Source: Janthinobacterium sp. 61 (lineage in GTDB: Bacteria > Pseudomonadota > Gammaproteobacteria > Burkholderiales > Burkholderiaceae_D). Taken from it: 64,000 nucleotides of DNA. The DNA lies in NCBI RefSeq assembly GCF_002846335.1, contig NZ_PJMQ01000001.1, forward strand, positions 2,852,001 to 2,916,000. Reading direction: 5' to 3'. Position numbers and translations under genes: made by a program. Position 1 is the stretch's first letter. Each line of letters begins with the position of its first letter. Shown here piece by piece: positions 1 to 8,989 of the stretch. The notes beneath the pieces were generated by a model that was not told where the DNA came from, did not search any database, and was given only the letters and a program-made list of their open reading frames with translations.

Positions 1-1133
1 CGGAAATGGTCGGGCGCGATCCAGTTGAAGCCCGTGCCCTGTACGATCAGGACCTTGGCTTCGGCCAGTAATTCATAGGCAAACTGCTGGTCGTCGGCGA
101 TCGGATAGATCTCCGGGTCCAGGCGCGGGAACATGTACAGCGCGGCCTTCGGCTTGACACAGGTAACGCCCGGGATATCGGTCAGCAGCTTGTGCGCCAG
201 ATCGCGCTGTTTCAACAGGCGCCCGCCGGGCCCCACCAGGTCTTGTATGCTCTGGTAACCGCCAAGCGCCGTCTGGATGGCAAACTGCCCCGGCGCGTTG
301 GCGCATAGCCGCATCGAGGCCAGCATGTTGAGGCCTTCGATGTAATCTTTTGCGTGGCGCTTTTCGCCCGAGACCACCATCCAGCCGGAGCGGTAGCCGC
401 AGGAGCGGTAATTCTTCGACAGGCCGTTCATGGTGATGAACAACACGTCGTCGGCCAGCGAGGCGATCGACACGTGCTCGGCTTCGTCGTACAGCACCTT
501 GTCGTAGATCTCGTCGGCGAAAATGATCAATTGGTGCTGGCGCGCCAGGTCGACGATCTGCTGCAGCACGGAAACCGGGTACAAGGCGCCAGTGGGATTG
601 TTCGGGTTGATGACGACGATGGCTTTGGTTTGCGGCGTAATCTTGCGGCGCATGTCCTCGATATCGGGATACCACTCGTTCTGCTCGTCGCACACATAAT
701 GCACGGGATTGCCGCCCGACAGGCTGACGGCGGCCGTCCACAGCGGATAGTCAGGCGCCGGCACCAGCACTTCGTCACCACTGTTGAGCAGGGCGTTCAT
801 CGACATGACGATCAGTTCCGAGGCGCCGTTGCCCAGGTAGATGTCATCGATGGTCACGCCGGCGATATTCTTGCCTTGCGTGTAATGCATGACGGCCTTG
901 CGTGGCGCGAACATGCCTTTCGAATCCGTGTAGCCGGCCGCATTCTGCAGATTGAGCATCATGTCGCGCACGATTTCATCGGGCGGATCGAAGCCGAATA
1001 CGGCCAGATTGCCGATATTGAGCTTGGTGATCTTGTGGCCTTCTTCTTCCATTTGCCTGGATTTTTCCAGGACCGGGCCGCGGATGTCATAGCAGACGTC
1101 CGCCAATTTATTCGATTTCTGAATCGGTCGCAA
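1..1133 (-). CDS. alaA: AlaA-type alanine/glutamate-pyruvate aminotransferase (3' end cut by window)
   Basis: Class I/II PLP-dependent aminotransferase that makes alanine from pyruvate with glutamate as donor; cytosolic. The translation follows E. coli AlaA from its first residues (LRPIQKSNKL against MSPIEKSSKL). Visible motifs are CYDIRGPVL, the NPNNPTGA loop, FADEIYDK, and the Schiff-base lysine in NGLSKNYR. The start is a TTG at 1133 behind an AGGGA ribosome site. An in-frame TAG lies about 36 bases upstream and there is no ATG between, so TTG is the natural initiator. About 377 residues are present; the C-terminal tail lies beyond base 1. It is transcribed away from the arn block. Confidence 0.93.
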   Translation of the reverse strand, partial: MRPIQKSNKLADVCYDIRGPVLEKSRQMEEEGHKITKLNIGNLAVFGFDPPDEIVRDMMLNLQNAAGYTDSKGMFAPRKAVMHYTQGKNIAGVTIDDIYLGNGASELIVMSMNALLNSGDEVLVPAPDYPLWTAAVSLSGGNPVHYVCDEQNEWYPDIEDMRRKITPQTKAIVVINPNNPTGALYPVSVLQQIVDLARQHQLIIFADEIYDKVLYDEAEHVSIASLADDVLFITMNGLSKNYRSCGYRSGWMVVSGEKRHAKDYIEGLNMLASMRLCANAPGQFAIQTALGGYQSIQDLVGPGGRLLKQRDLAHKLLTDIPGVTCVKPKAALYMFPRLDPEIYPIADDQQFAYELLAEAKVLIVQGTGFNWIAPDHF

Positions 1134-1554
1134 AATAAATCCCTGTCGTGATGCGGCGCGGCCGGCCTACGCTTGCAGCATGAAAGCCGCGCCAGAACTG
1201 TGAACTCGTGAGACTGCAATGCGAAAACAACCATTCTCGCCGAAAGCAGGCCATTTTATCAAATTAAACATGGCAAATTGCAGCATTTCGCGCCGTTTAT
1301 GCCACGCCATCCGGCACGCGCGTGCTTTTTCCACCGGAAGCTCTTCATCTTCTCTTAATCTTTGCCTACTACTATGGCAAGCGCCGCCTGCCATAGTTAC
1401 TCCAAAGAATTACCCATAGATTGCAAATTGGAAAGGATGTTGCTTTTCAGTCGCTCTTTTCTGTCACTTATGGCATGCTTGCGCCCTTGGCGCGCAGCGC
1501 GCATCCGCACCGCGCGCACACCGATCAACCGACACGAACAGCCCCGACATCGCC
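1134..1554. other. Intergenic region between divergent alaA and the arn block
   Basis: 420 bases without a convincing gene. The small open frames here lack a ribosome site or a recognisable product. The region should hold the promoters for alaA (minus) and for the DUF498-arnT unit (plus), and it contains one clear inverted repeat at 1371-1397, listed separately. Composition is more AT-rich than the flanking genes, as expected for a divergent promoter region. Confidence 0.6.
1371..1397. repeat. Perfect 9-bp inverted repeat, possible operator
   Basis: ACTATGGCA and TGCCATAGT are separated by 9 bases (agcgccgcc). There is no T-run on either side, so this is more like a protein-binding dyad than a terminator. 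It lies about 160 bases upstream of the DUF498-arnT start. The function is unknown. Confidence 0.4.
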
Positions 1555-1947
1555 ATGAAACTGCATGCCAGCAGCACCCAACAATACCAAACCGTCACAG
1601 GCTACGATGAAAATGGCGTGGAGATCAATGCCCAGCCATACAACTACAGCCTGATCGTCATGCCGGAAATGCCACCACGGGCGTGGGATGTCGGCAGTTT
1701 CGAGCAGCTGAGCGAGGCACATTTCGCGCAAATCCTGGCCGATGCGCCCGACGTGGTCATCCTCGGTACGGGCGAGCGCCAGCGTTTCGTGCATCCGAAG
1801 CTGACGGCCGCGCTGACCATGCGCCGCATCGGCGTCGAGTGCATGGATAGCCAGGCAGCCTGCCGCACCTACAATATCCTGATGGGCGAAGGCCGCAAAG
1901 TCACCCTGGCCCTGATTCTGGCTCCCGGCGCAGGCAGCGCTGCATGA
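1555..1947 (+). CDS. Mth938-like (DUF498/DUF598) domain protein
   Basis: A 130-residue protein matching the small Mth938-like fold family. Characteristic pieces are a YNYSLIVMP strand near residue 30, a DVVILGTGERQRFVHP core near residue 66, and a MDSQAACRTYNIL segment near residue 97. The biochemical role of this family in bacteria is not established. Its stop overlaps the arnT start (ATGA), so it is probably co-transcribed and translationally coupled with arnT. Family assignment is confident; function is not. Confidence 0.85.
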   Translation: MKLHASSTQQYQTVTGYDENGVEINAQPYNYSLIVMPEMPPRAWDVGSFEQLSEAHFAQILADAPDVVILGTGERQRFVHPKLTAALTMRRIGVECMDSQAACRTYNILMGEGRKVTLALILAPGAGSAA

Positions 1948-3617
1948 AAATCAATGTCAACGAACTGCACAGCTCGAGGCTGCTGATGTGGTCCCTGCTG
2001 GGCATCTTCATCGTCGTCACCCTGTATGCGTTGGGCGTGCGTACCCTGGTGCCGCCCGACGAGGGCCGCTATGCCGAGATGGCGCGCGAAATGTTCGTCA
2101 CGGGCGACTGGATTACCACGCGCCTGAACGGCATCAAATACTTTGAAAAGCCGCCACTGCAAACGTGGATGAATGCGCTGACCTTCGCCGCCTTCGGCCT
2201 GGGCGAATGGCAGGCACGCCTGTGGACTGGCCTGTGCGGCATCATCGGCGTGTGCATGACAGCATTTGCGGGCAAGAAAGTGTTCGGTCCGCGCGTGGGC
2301 CTGTATGCTGGTCTGGTACTGGCGTCGAGCCTGTTCTGGCTGGCTTCCGGCCAGATCAATTCGCTCGACATGGGCCTGTCCGGCATGATGACCCTGACCC
2401 TGGCCAGCCTGCTGGTGGCCCAGCGCGACGACGCCACCGCGGGTGAGCGCCGCAACTGGATGCTGGTATGCTGGGCTGGCATGGCGCTGGCCGTGCTGGC
2501 CAAGGGCTTGATCGGCATCGTCTTGCCGGGCGCCGTGCTGGTGCTGTATTCGCTGTGCGCGCGCGACTGGCGCATCTGGACGCGTCTGCATCTGGTCAAG
2601 GGCTTGCTGGTGTTCTTTGCCATCGCCACACCGTGGTTCGTGCTGGTCGCCCTGCGCAATCCGGAGCAGCCGCATTTCTTCTTCATCCACGAGCATTTCC
2701 AGCGCTTCCTGATGAAGGGGCACAAGCGCGAAGGCGCCTGGTACTACTTCCTGGTCCTGCTCATTCCCGGCATCCTGCCATGGATAGGCGTGCTGCCGCA
2801 AAGCCTGGCCGCCGCCTTCAAGCGCCAGGAGGGTGCCTTCCAGCCCCGCTTGATGCTGCTGGTCTGGGCCGTCTTCATTTTCTTCTTCTTCAGCTATTCG
2901 ACCTCGAAGCTGCCTGGCTATATCGTGCCCATCTTCCCAGCGCTGGCCCTGCTGGTGGCGCTGTACCTGGAATCGGCGTCGCGCCGCCAGCGCCTGTTCG
3001 CCGCAGGCCTGCTGTGCGTGCTGGGCGCGGCCATCCTTATCGGCGGACCGATCGCCTTCGGCAAGGCCAGCGCGCGCGACGCGGAAGCCTTGATCGCGCT
3101 CAAGGGCTACCAGCCATGGCTGATGGCGGCCGGCTTCTTCGCCCTGGCCGGCGGCGCCCTGGCCTTGCTGCATGCGCGCCAGTTGCGCCGCGACATGACC
3201 GTGCTGACGATCGCCGGCGCCGGCTTCCTGGCCACGCACTGCATCCTGGCCGGTTCCGAACTGTATGGCCAGAACCGCGCAGGCACCGACATGCTGCCGC
3301 AGATCCAGGCCGAACTGACGGCCGATACCAAGCTCTATTCTGTCGGCATTTATGAACAGTCGCTCACGTATTACCTGCAGCGGCCCGTGATCCTCGTCGA
3401 TTACTGGGATGAATTCACGTTTGGCCTGAAACAGCAGCCCGAACTGTCCATCCCGACCATCGAACCGTTCATCACGCAGTGGACGAACGATGCCAACGCC
3501 GGCGTGCACGACATGGCCATTATCAGCCTGGACCGTTACAAGAGCTTGCAACAACGTGGCGTGCCCATGCGTGTTATTGCCGAGGACGCGCGCCGCATGG
3601 TGATTGCCAACAAATAA
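1944..3617 (+). CDS. arnT: ArnT-like lipid A glycosyltransferase (PMT family)
   Basis: An inner-membrane GT-C transferase of 557 residues, the usual size for ArnT, which moves 4-amino-4-deoxy-L-arabinose from undecaprenyl phosphate to lipid A. The first periplasmic loop carries PPDEGRYAEMAREM, with the acidic residues expected of the PMT/ArnT family. About a dozen hydrophobic segments follow. The C-terminal soluble part (about 430-557) includes GIYEQSLTYYLQRPV, as in ArnT proteins. It sits next to arnB, arnC, arnA parts and arnD, which supports the substrate. A strong hairpin follows the stop, so arnB may have its own promoter as well. Confidence 0.85.
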   Translation: MKINVNELHSSRLLMWSLLGIFIVVTLYALGVRTLVPPDEGRYAEMAREMFVTGDWITTRLNGIKYFEKPPLQTWMNALTFAAFGLGEWQARLWTGLCGIIGVCMTAFAGKKVFGPRVGLYAGLVLASSLFWLASGQINSLDMGLSGMMTLTLASLLVAQRDDATAGERRNWMLVCWAGMALAVLAKGLIGIVLPGAVLVLYSLCARDWRIWTRLHLVKGLLVFFAIATPWFVLVALRNPEQPHFFFIHEHFQRFLMKGHKREGAWYYFLVLLIPGILPWIGVLPQSLAAAFKRQEGAFQPRLMLLVWAVFIFFFFSYSTSKLPGYIVPIFPALALLVALYLESASRRQRLFAAGLLCVLGAAILIGGPIAFGKASARDAEALIALKGYQPWLMAAGFFALAGGALALLHARQLRRDMTVLTIAGAGFLATHCILAGSELYGQNRAGTDMLPQIQAELTADTKLYSVGIYEQSLTYYLQRPVILVDYWDEFTFGLKQQPELSIPTIEPFITQWTNDANAGVHDMAIISLDRYKSLQQRGVPMRVIAEDARRMVIANK

Positions 3618-3626
3618 ATGTTTAAA

Positions 3627-3655
3627 GGAGTGCGAGCCAGTGCGGCTCGCACTCC
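3627..3655 (+). terminator. 12-bp hairpin after arnT, without a T-run
   Basis: GGAGTGCGAGCC pairs perfectly with GGCTCGCACTCC around a 5-base loop, 10 bases after the arnT stop. No uridine tract follows, so it may be a weak or factor-assisted terminator or an mRNA-stabilising structure. Together with the 203-base gap before arnB it suggests partial separation of arnT from arnBCAD expression. Confidence 0.5.
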
Positions 3656-3820
3656 CGGCCAGCTTGCCGCACCCCATACCAGCATGATTTTTCACCGCTG
3701 AACCGACTGCGCCGCCATACTGACGATATAAAATAGCTATGCCTGCCGGCGGACGTTGACCGCATTGGCAGCCTCGGCGACGACGCCCCTGACAAAATAC
3801 AGAACCAAGAACCGCACCCC

Positions 3821-4957
3821 ATGACCTCTACCCTGCCCTTTTTGCCTTTTTCCAAACCCACCATCGATGAAGCAACCATCGCCGCCGTCGGCGAGGTGCT
3901 GCGCTCGGGCTGGATCACCAGCGGCCCGAAAGTGCAAGCCTTCGAAGCCCAGCTGTCCGAGTATTTCGGCGGGCGCCCCGTGCGCACCTTCAATTCGGGT
4001 ACCTGTACCATGGAAATCGCGCTGCGCATCGCCGGTGTCAAGCCTGGCGACGAAGTCATCACGACGCCCGTGTCATGGGTAGCGACGGCCAACGTCATCA
4101 TCGAAGTGGGCGCCACGCCCGTGTTTGCCGATATCGACCCCGTCACCCGGAATATCGACCTCGACAAGCTGGAAGCGGCCATCACCCCGCGTACGAAAGC
4201 CATCATCCCCGTCTACCTTTCGGGCCTGCCTGTCGACATGGACCGCCTGTACGCGATTGCTGAAAAGTACAATTTAAGGGTCGTGGAAGATGCGGCGCAA
4301 GCGTTCGGTTCCACCTGGAAGGGCAAGCGCATCGGCGCGTTTGGCGACTTCGTCTCGTTCAGCTTCCAGGCGAACAAGAACATCACCACGGGCGAAGGCG
4401 GCTGCCTCGTCCTCAACAACCTGGAAGAAGCCAGGCTGGCCGAGAAGTACCGGCTGCAAGGCGTCACGCGCAGCGGCGTCGACGGCATCGATGTCGATGT
4501 TCTGGGCGGCAAATACAATATGAGCGACATCATGGCCGCCATCGGACTGGGCCAGTTTGCCAACATCGAGGCCATCACGGCCCACCGCCGCGCACTGGCA
4601 CGCCACTACTTCGCGCAATTCGGCAGCGACTTCGAAGCGGCGAGCGGCGCCCAGCTGCCCGTGCAGGATTTCGACAACAGCAACTGGCATTTGTTCCAGA
4701 TCATCCTGCCCGACAACGGCCCCGGTACGCGCGCCGCGTTCATGCAGCAAATGGCGCAGCAAAACGTGGGAACGGGCTATCATTACGCACCGATCCACTT
4801 GTTTACCATGTATCGCGAACGCGGCTTTACCGAGGGCATGTTCCCCGTCTCGGAAAAGATCGGCCGCCTGACCGTGACCTTGCCAATGTTCTACGCCATG
4901 ACGACACAGGACGTGGAGCGGGCCGTCGCCACCGTCAAATCCATCCTCATCAAGTGA
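3821..4957 (+). CDS. arnB: UDP-4-amino-4-deoxy-L-arabinose aminotransferase
   Basis: A 378-residue DegT/DnrJ/EryC1/StrS-type PLP enzyme that transaminates UDP-4-keto-pentose to UDP-L-Ara4N in the cytosol. It begins LPFLPFSKPTIDEATI, like ArnB. The FNSGTCTMEIAL cofactor region, VVEDAAQAFGS, and SFQANKNITTGEGG with the PLP lysine are all present. Length equals that of E. coli ArnB. A TATAAAAT sequence at 3727-3734 could be a -10 element, although no good -35 is visible. The next gene, arnC, begins within the stop codon. Confidence 0.93.
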   Translation: MTSTLPFLPFSKPTIDEATIAAVGEVLRSGWITSGPKVQAFEAQLSEYFGGRPVRTFNSGTCTMEIALRIAGVKPGDEVITTPVSWVATANVIIEVGATPVFADIDPVTRNIDLDKLEAAITPRTKAIIPVYLSGLPVDMDRLYAIAEKYNLRVVEDAAQAFGSTWKGKRIGAFGDFVSFSFQANKNITTGEGGCLVLNNLEEARLAEKYRLQGVTRSGVDGIDVDVLGGKYNMSDIMAAIGLGQFANIEAITAHRRALARHYFAQFGSDFEAASGAQLPVQDFDNSNWHLFQIILPDNGPGTRAAFMQQMAQQNVGTGYHYAPIHLFTMYRERGFTEGMFPVSEKIGRLTVTLPMFYAMTTQDVERAVATVKSILIK

Positions 4958-5964
4958 GCAGCGCGCCGATGAAACCTGAACTGTCCATTATCATTCCAAT
5001 CTACAACGAGCAGGATGGCCTGGCCAGCCTGTTCGCCCGCCTGTATCCGGCCCTTGATGCCTTGCAGACGAGCTACGAAATCATTTTCGTCAACGATGGC
5101 AGCCGCGACAATTCGGTGGCCATCCTGGCGGAACAGTTCCGCCAGCGCCCCGACGTTACGCGCGTGATCTTGTTCAATGGCAATTATGGCCAGCACATGG
5201 CCATCCTGGCCGGTTTTGAAGCGTCGCGCGGGCAGATCATGATCACGCTCGACGCCGACCTGCAGAACCCGCCTGAAGAAATCGGCAACCTGGTGGCCAA
5301 GATGCGCGAAGGCTACGATTACGTGGGCTCGATCCGGCGCAAGCGGCAAGACTCCGCCTGGCGCACACTGGCGTCGAAAATGATGAACCGCCTGCGTGAA
5401 AAGATCACGAATATCAAAATTACCGATCAGGGCAACATGCTGCGCGCGTATGGCCGCAATGTGATCGACCTGGTCAACCAGTGTGCCGAAGTCAACACCT
5501 TCGTGCCCGCCCTGGCCTACACGTTTGCCCGCAAGCCTACGGAAATTACCGTCGAGCATGAAGAACGTGCTGCCGGCGAATCGAAATACTCGCTGTACAG
5601 CCTGATCCGTCTCAATTTCGACCTGGTCACGGGCTTTTCGCTGATACCCCTGCAAATCTTTTCCATGCTGGGCATGGCGATGTCGCTGGGCTCGGCATTG
5701 CTGGTGATCTTCCTGCTGGTCCGCCGCTTCCTGCTGGGCGCAGAGGCCGAAGGCGTGTTTACCCTGTTCGCCATCGCCTTCTTCTTCATGGGCGTGATCC
5801 TGTTCGGCATCGGCCTGGTGGGCGAATACGTGGGACGCATCTTCCAGCAAGTGCGTGCCCGTCCCCGCTATGTGGTGCAAACTATCTTGCAGGACGGCAT
5901 GACCCAGGCGGAAGCCGAGGCGCCATCGTATGTGCGCCTGGAAAAGCGCCAGGTGGGCCGCTGA
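4954..5964 (+). CDS. arnC: Undecaprenyl-phosphate Ara4FN transferase
   Basis: A GT2 glycosyltransferase of 336 residues that loads formylated Ara4N onto undecaprenyl phosphate at the inner membrane. The N-terminal GT-A domain shows LSIIIPIYNEQ, FVNDGSRDNS and TLDADLQNPPEE. Two C-terminal membrane helices (about 230-260 and 265-295) match ArnC/PglD-type transferases. The GTG start at 4954 overlaps the arnB stop (GTGA). An in-frame ATG at 4969 is an alternative start. Confidence 0.92.
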   Translation: MSSAPMKPELSIIIPIYNEQDGLASLFARLYPALDALQTSYEIIFVNDGSRDNSVAILAEQFRQRPDVTRVILFNGNYGQHMAILAGFEASRGQIMITLDADLQNPPEEIGNLVAKMREGYDYVGSIRRKRQDSAWRTLASKMMNRLREKITNIKITDQGNMLRAYGRNVIDLVNQCAEVNTFVPALAYTFARKPTEITVEHEERAAGESKYSLYSLIRLNFDLVTGFSLIPLQIFSMLGMAMSLGSALLVIFLLVRRFLLGAEAEGVFTLFAIAFFFMGVILFGIGLVGEYVGRIFQQVRARPRYVVQTILQDGMTQAEAEAPSYVRLEKRQVGR

Positions 5965-6881
5965 TGGGCGCCCCACGCGCCGTCGTCTTCGGCTACCACA
6001 ATGTGGGCGTGCGCTGCATCAAGGTGCTGCTGGCCGGTGGCGTCGATATCGCCCTGGTCGTCACGCATGAAGACAGCCCCACGGAAAACCTGTGGTTCGA
6101 ATCGGTCGCCAGCCTGTGCCAAGCCGAAGGCATCCCCTGCATCACACCAGGCGATGCATGCGCGCCGGAACTGCTGGCGCAGGTGCAGGCCGCAAAACCG
6201 GACATGCTGTTCAGCTTTTACTACCGTCACATGTTGCCCGCCAGCATCTTGGAAGTCGCTCCCGCCTACAATATGCACGGCTCGCTGCTGCCGCAGTTCC
6301 GCGGCCGCGCGCCCGTCAACTGGGCCGTGCTGCATGGCGCCACGGAAACGGGCGCCACCCTGCATGAAATGACGGTCAAGCCGGACGCCGGCGCCATCGT
6401 GGCGCAAACGGCCGTGCCCATCCTGCCCGACGACACGGCGTTTGAAGTATTTGGCAAGGTCACCGTGGCGGCGGAACAAACCCTGTGGGGCGTGCTGCCG
6501 GCCTTGCTGGACGGCACGGCGCCACGCCATCTCAACGATTTGCGCCAGGGCGCTTATTTTGGCGGGCGCAAGCCGGCAGATGGCCGCATCGACTGGAAGT
6601 TACCCGCGCAACAGGTATACAACCTGCACCGGGCCGTCGCGCCACCCTATCCCGGCGCATTTACCGAAGTCAACAATGTCATTTACACCATTGAACAAGC
6701 CCGTTTGAGCAAGCATTCGGCAGGAAGTTTGCCACCGGGCTTGGCGGTAGTGGATAATTGCATCTTTGGCGTCTGCGGAGACGGTCGCATGCTGGCCATT
6801 TCCGCGCTGAGGGCTGCCGGGGAGCCAATTTCGGCTCAGCAATTGCAAGCAAGTCTGACCGCCCGCGTCAGCACACACTGA
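5964..6881 (+). CDS. arnA: Stand-alone ArnA formyltransferase domain (UDP-L-Ara4N formyltransferase)
   Basis: 305 residues matching only the N-terminal half of E. coli ArnA: the 10-formyl-THF-dependent transfer of formyl to the 4-amino group of UDP-Ara4N. The fold begins AVVFGYHNVGVRCIKVLL. The catalytic Asn and His are in the MHGSLLPQFRGRAPVNW region (preceded by AYN), and the catalytic Asp is in KPDAGAIVAQ. The start overlaps the arnC stop by one base (TGATG). In enterobacteria this domain is fused to the decarboxylase; here a stop and a separate ribosome site split them. Confidence 0.9.
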   Translation: MGAPRAVVFGYHNVGVRCIKVLLAGGVDIALVVTHEDSPTENLWFESVASLCQAEGIPCITPGDACAPELLAQVQAAKPDMLFSFYYRHMLPASILEVAPAYNMHGSLLPQFRGRAPVNWAVLHGATETGATLHEMTVKPDAGAIVAQTAVPILPDDTAFEVFGKVTVAAEQTLWGVLPALLDGTAPRHLNDLRQGAYFGGRKPADGRIDWKLPAQQVYNLHRAVAPPYPGAFTEVNNVIYTIEQARLSKHSAGSLPPGLAVVDNCIFGVCGDGRMLAISALRAAGEPISAQQLQASLTARVSTH

Positions 6882-6902
6882 TATCACTCAAGAGAATCTC
6901 AC

Positions 6903-7955
6903 ATGAAAAAAGTCCTCATCTTAGGCGTCAACGGCTTCATCGGCCACCATCTGTCCAAGCGCATCCTCGAAACCACCGACTGGCATGTCTACGGCATGGA
7001 CATGAACACGGACCGCATCACGGACTTGCTGGAAGATGACAACTACAAGTCGCGCATGCACTTCTTTGAAGGCGATATCACGATCAACAAGGAATGGGTC
7101 GAGTACCACGTCAAAAAATGCGATGTGATTCTCCCGCTGGTGGCCATCGCCACGCCGTCGACCTATGTCAAGCAGCCGCTGCGCGTCTTCGAACTGGACT
7201 TCGAAGCCAACCTGCCTATCGTGCGCTCGGCCGCCAAGTACGGCAAGCACCTGGTGTTCCCGTCGACCTCGGAAGTGTATGGCATGTGCCATGACGAGGA
7301 ATTCGACCCTGAAAACTCGGAACTGATCTGCGGCCCGATCAACAAGCCGCGCTGGATCTACTCGAATGCCAAGCAGCTGATGGATCGCGTGATCTGGGGC
7401 TACGGCATGGAAGGCTTGAACTTCACCCTGTTCCGTCCATTCAACTGGATCGGCGCAGGCCTCGATTCGATCCACACGCCAAAAGAAGGTTCCTCGCGCG
7501 TGGTAACGCAATTCTTCGGCCACATCGTGCGCGGCGAGAACATCTCGCTGGTCGACGGCGGCGCGCAAAAACGCGCGTTCACCTACATCGACGACGGCAT
7601 CGATGCACTGATCCGTATCATTGCCAACAAGAATGGCATCGCCAGCGGCAAGATTTACAACATTGGCAATCCGACCAATAACTATTCGATCCGCGACCTG
7701 GCCGGCATGATGCTGACCCTGGCCGCCGAGTACCCGGAATACGCCGAAGGCGCGAAACACGTGAAAATCGTGGAAACGACCTCGGGCGCCTACTACGGTG
7801 CCGGTTACCAGGACGTGCAAAACCGCGTGCCGAAAATCACGAACACCTGCGAAGAGCTGGGCTGGGCGCCGACCACCACCATGGCCGATTCCCTGCGCAA
7901 TATTTTCGACGCCTACCGCAGCCAGGTAGCCCAAGCCAAAGCCTTGATGGATTAA
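6903..7955 (+). CDS. arnA: Stand-alone ArnA dehydrogenase/decarboxylase domain (UDP-glucuronate C4-decarboxylase)
   Basis: 350 residues corresponding to the C-terminal half of E. coli ArnA: NAD-dependent oxidation and decarboxylation of UDP-glucuronate to UDP-4-keto-pentose, the first committed step. It is an extended SDR with LGVNGFIGHHL for NAD binding, the Ser-Glu pair in FPSTSEVYGMC, the YSNAKQ catalytic Tyr/Lys, and RPFNWIGAGLD with the decarboxylase arginine. The RBS AAGAGAATC lies just before ATG 6903. It is the second half of the split ArnA; its stop is adjacent to arnD. Confidence 0.93.
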   Translation: MKKVLILGVNGFIGHHLSKRILETTDWHVYGMDMNTDRITDLLEDDNYKSRMHFFEGDITINKEWVEYHVKKCDVILPLVAIATPSTYVKQPLRVFELDFEANLPIVRSAAKYGKHLVFPSTSEVYGMCHDEEFDPENSELICGPINKPRWIYSNAKQLMDRVIWGYGMEGLNFTLFRPFNWIGAGLDSIHTPKEGSSRVVTQFFGHIVRGENISLVDGGAQKRAFTYIDDGIDALIRIIANKNGIASGKIYNIGNPTNNYSIRDLAGMMLTLAAEYPEYAEGAKHVKIVETTSGAYYGAGYQDVQNRVPKITNTCEELGWAPTTTMADSLRNIFDAYRSQVAQAKALMD

Positions 7956-8914
7956 TGTTGAGCAAGCCGTTCCTGACCCTGAAAATCGACGTCGATACCT
8001 ATCGCGGCACCCGTGAAGGCATGGGCAATCTGGTGCGCATGTTGGCCGCGCACCAGGCCAAGGCTACCTTTCTGTTTTCGCTGGGCCCCGACCATACGGG
8101 CTGGGCCCTGCGGCGCGCCTTGCGGCCTGGCTTTTTCAGCAAGGTGTCGCGCACTTCGGTGGTCGAGCACTACGGCTTGAAAACATTGATGTACGGCACC
8201 TTGCTGCCGGGACCCGATATCGGCAAGCTATGCGCGGCGCAATTGCGCGCCGTGCGCGATGCCGGCTTCGAGTGCGGTATTCACACCTGGGATCACACCC
8301 TGTGGCAAGACAACGTGGCCAAGCGCAATGCCGCATGGACCATCAACATGATGCGCAAGGCCGCCAACCGCTACGAACAGGTATTTGGCGTGGCGCCGCA
8401 CACACACGGCGCGGCCGGCTGGCAAATGAATGTCAGCGCCTTTGTCGAGCACGACACGGCAGGCTACCGCTTTGCCTCCGATGGCCGCGCCATGCTCGAC
8501 GCGCGCGGCGCCATGGTGCATCCGACGAACGGCCCGCATCGCGTGCGCAATGGCAACACCATCCTGCAATGCGTGCAATTGCCCACCACCCTGCCCACCC
8601 TGGACGAGTTGCTGGGCTGCGAAATCGACGGCAAGCTGATCACGACCAGCAATGTTGCTGCGCATATATTGTCGCTGACGCAGGACAATCCCCGCGATCA
8701 CGTGTATACCTTGCATGCGGAACTTGAAGGACAGAAACTCGCCCCCATTTTCGAACAACTGCTGACGGGCTGGAAAGCCCAGGGCTACCAGTTTGCAGCG
8801 ATGGGCGATTATTATGAAAAGATACAAGATAGCGACTTGCCCGTTTGCCCCATCACCTGGGATGAGTTGCCCGGGCGTTCGGGACGCCTGATTGTGCAGG
8901 GCAAAGCGGCCTGA
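7955..8914 (+). CDS. arnD: Undecaprenyl-phosphate Ara4FN deformylase
   Basis: A 319-residue NodB-type polysaccharide deacetylase that removes the formyl group from Ara4FN-undecaprenyl phosphate, giving the donor used by ArnT. The motif KIDVDTYRGTREGMGNL near residue 10 and the metal-binding segment GIHTWDHTLW near residue 105 are typical. The start overlaps the last base of the arnA decarboxylase stop (TAATG), indicating tight coupling. It closes the arn block; no arnE/arnF or pmr regulator follows. Confidence 0.93.
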   Translation: MLSKPFLTLKIDVDTYRGTREGMGNLVRMLAAHQAKATFLFSLGPDHTGWALRRALRPGFFSKVSRTSVVEHYGLKTLMYGTLLPGPDIGKLCAAQLRAVRDAGFECGIHTWDHTLWQDNVAKRNAAWTINMMRKAANRYEQVFGVAPHTHGAAGWQMNVSAFVEHDTAGYRFASDGRAMLDARGAMVHPTNGPHRVRNGNTILQCVQLPTTLPTLDELLGCEIDGKLITTSNVAAHILSLTQDNPRDHVYTLHAELEGQKLAPIFEQLLTGWKAQGYQFAAMGDYYEKIQDSDLPVCPITWDELPGRSGRLIVQGKAA

Positions 8915-8989
8915 ATGCTGTATTGTTGCACCTGGATGCGTTGCCAGATTAAAAAACAGCGCTGATGATCACCGTTCAGGAGAGAACCT

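Noticed and set aside
1869..3695. 608-residue minus-strand open frame opposite arnT
   Set aside because: It mirrors arnT on the other strand, has His/Gln/Arg-rich low-complexity composition typical of antisense frames in GC-rich DNA, and matches no family.
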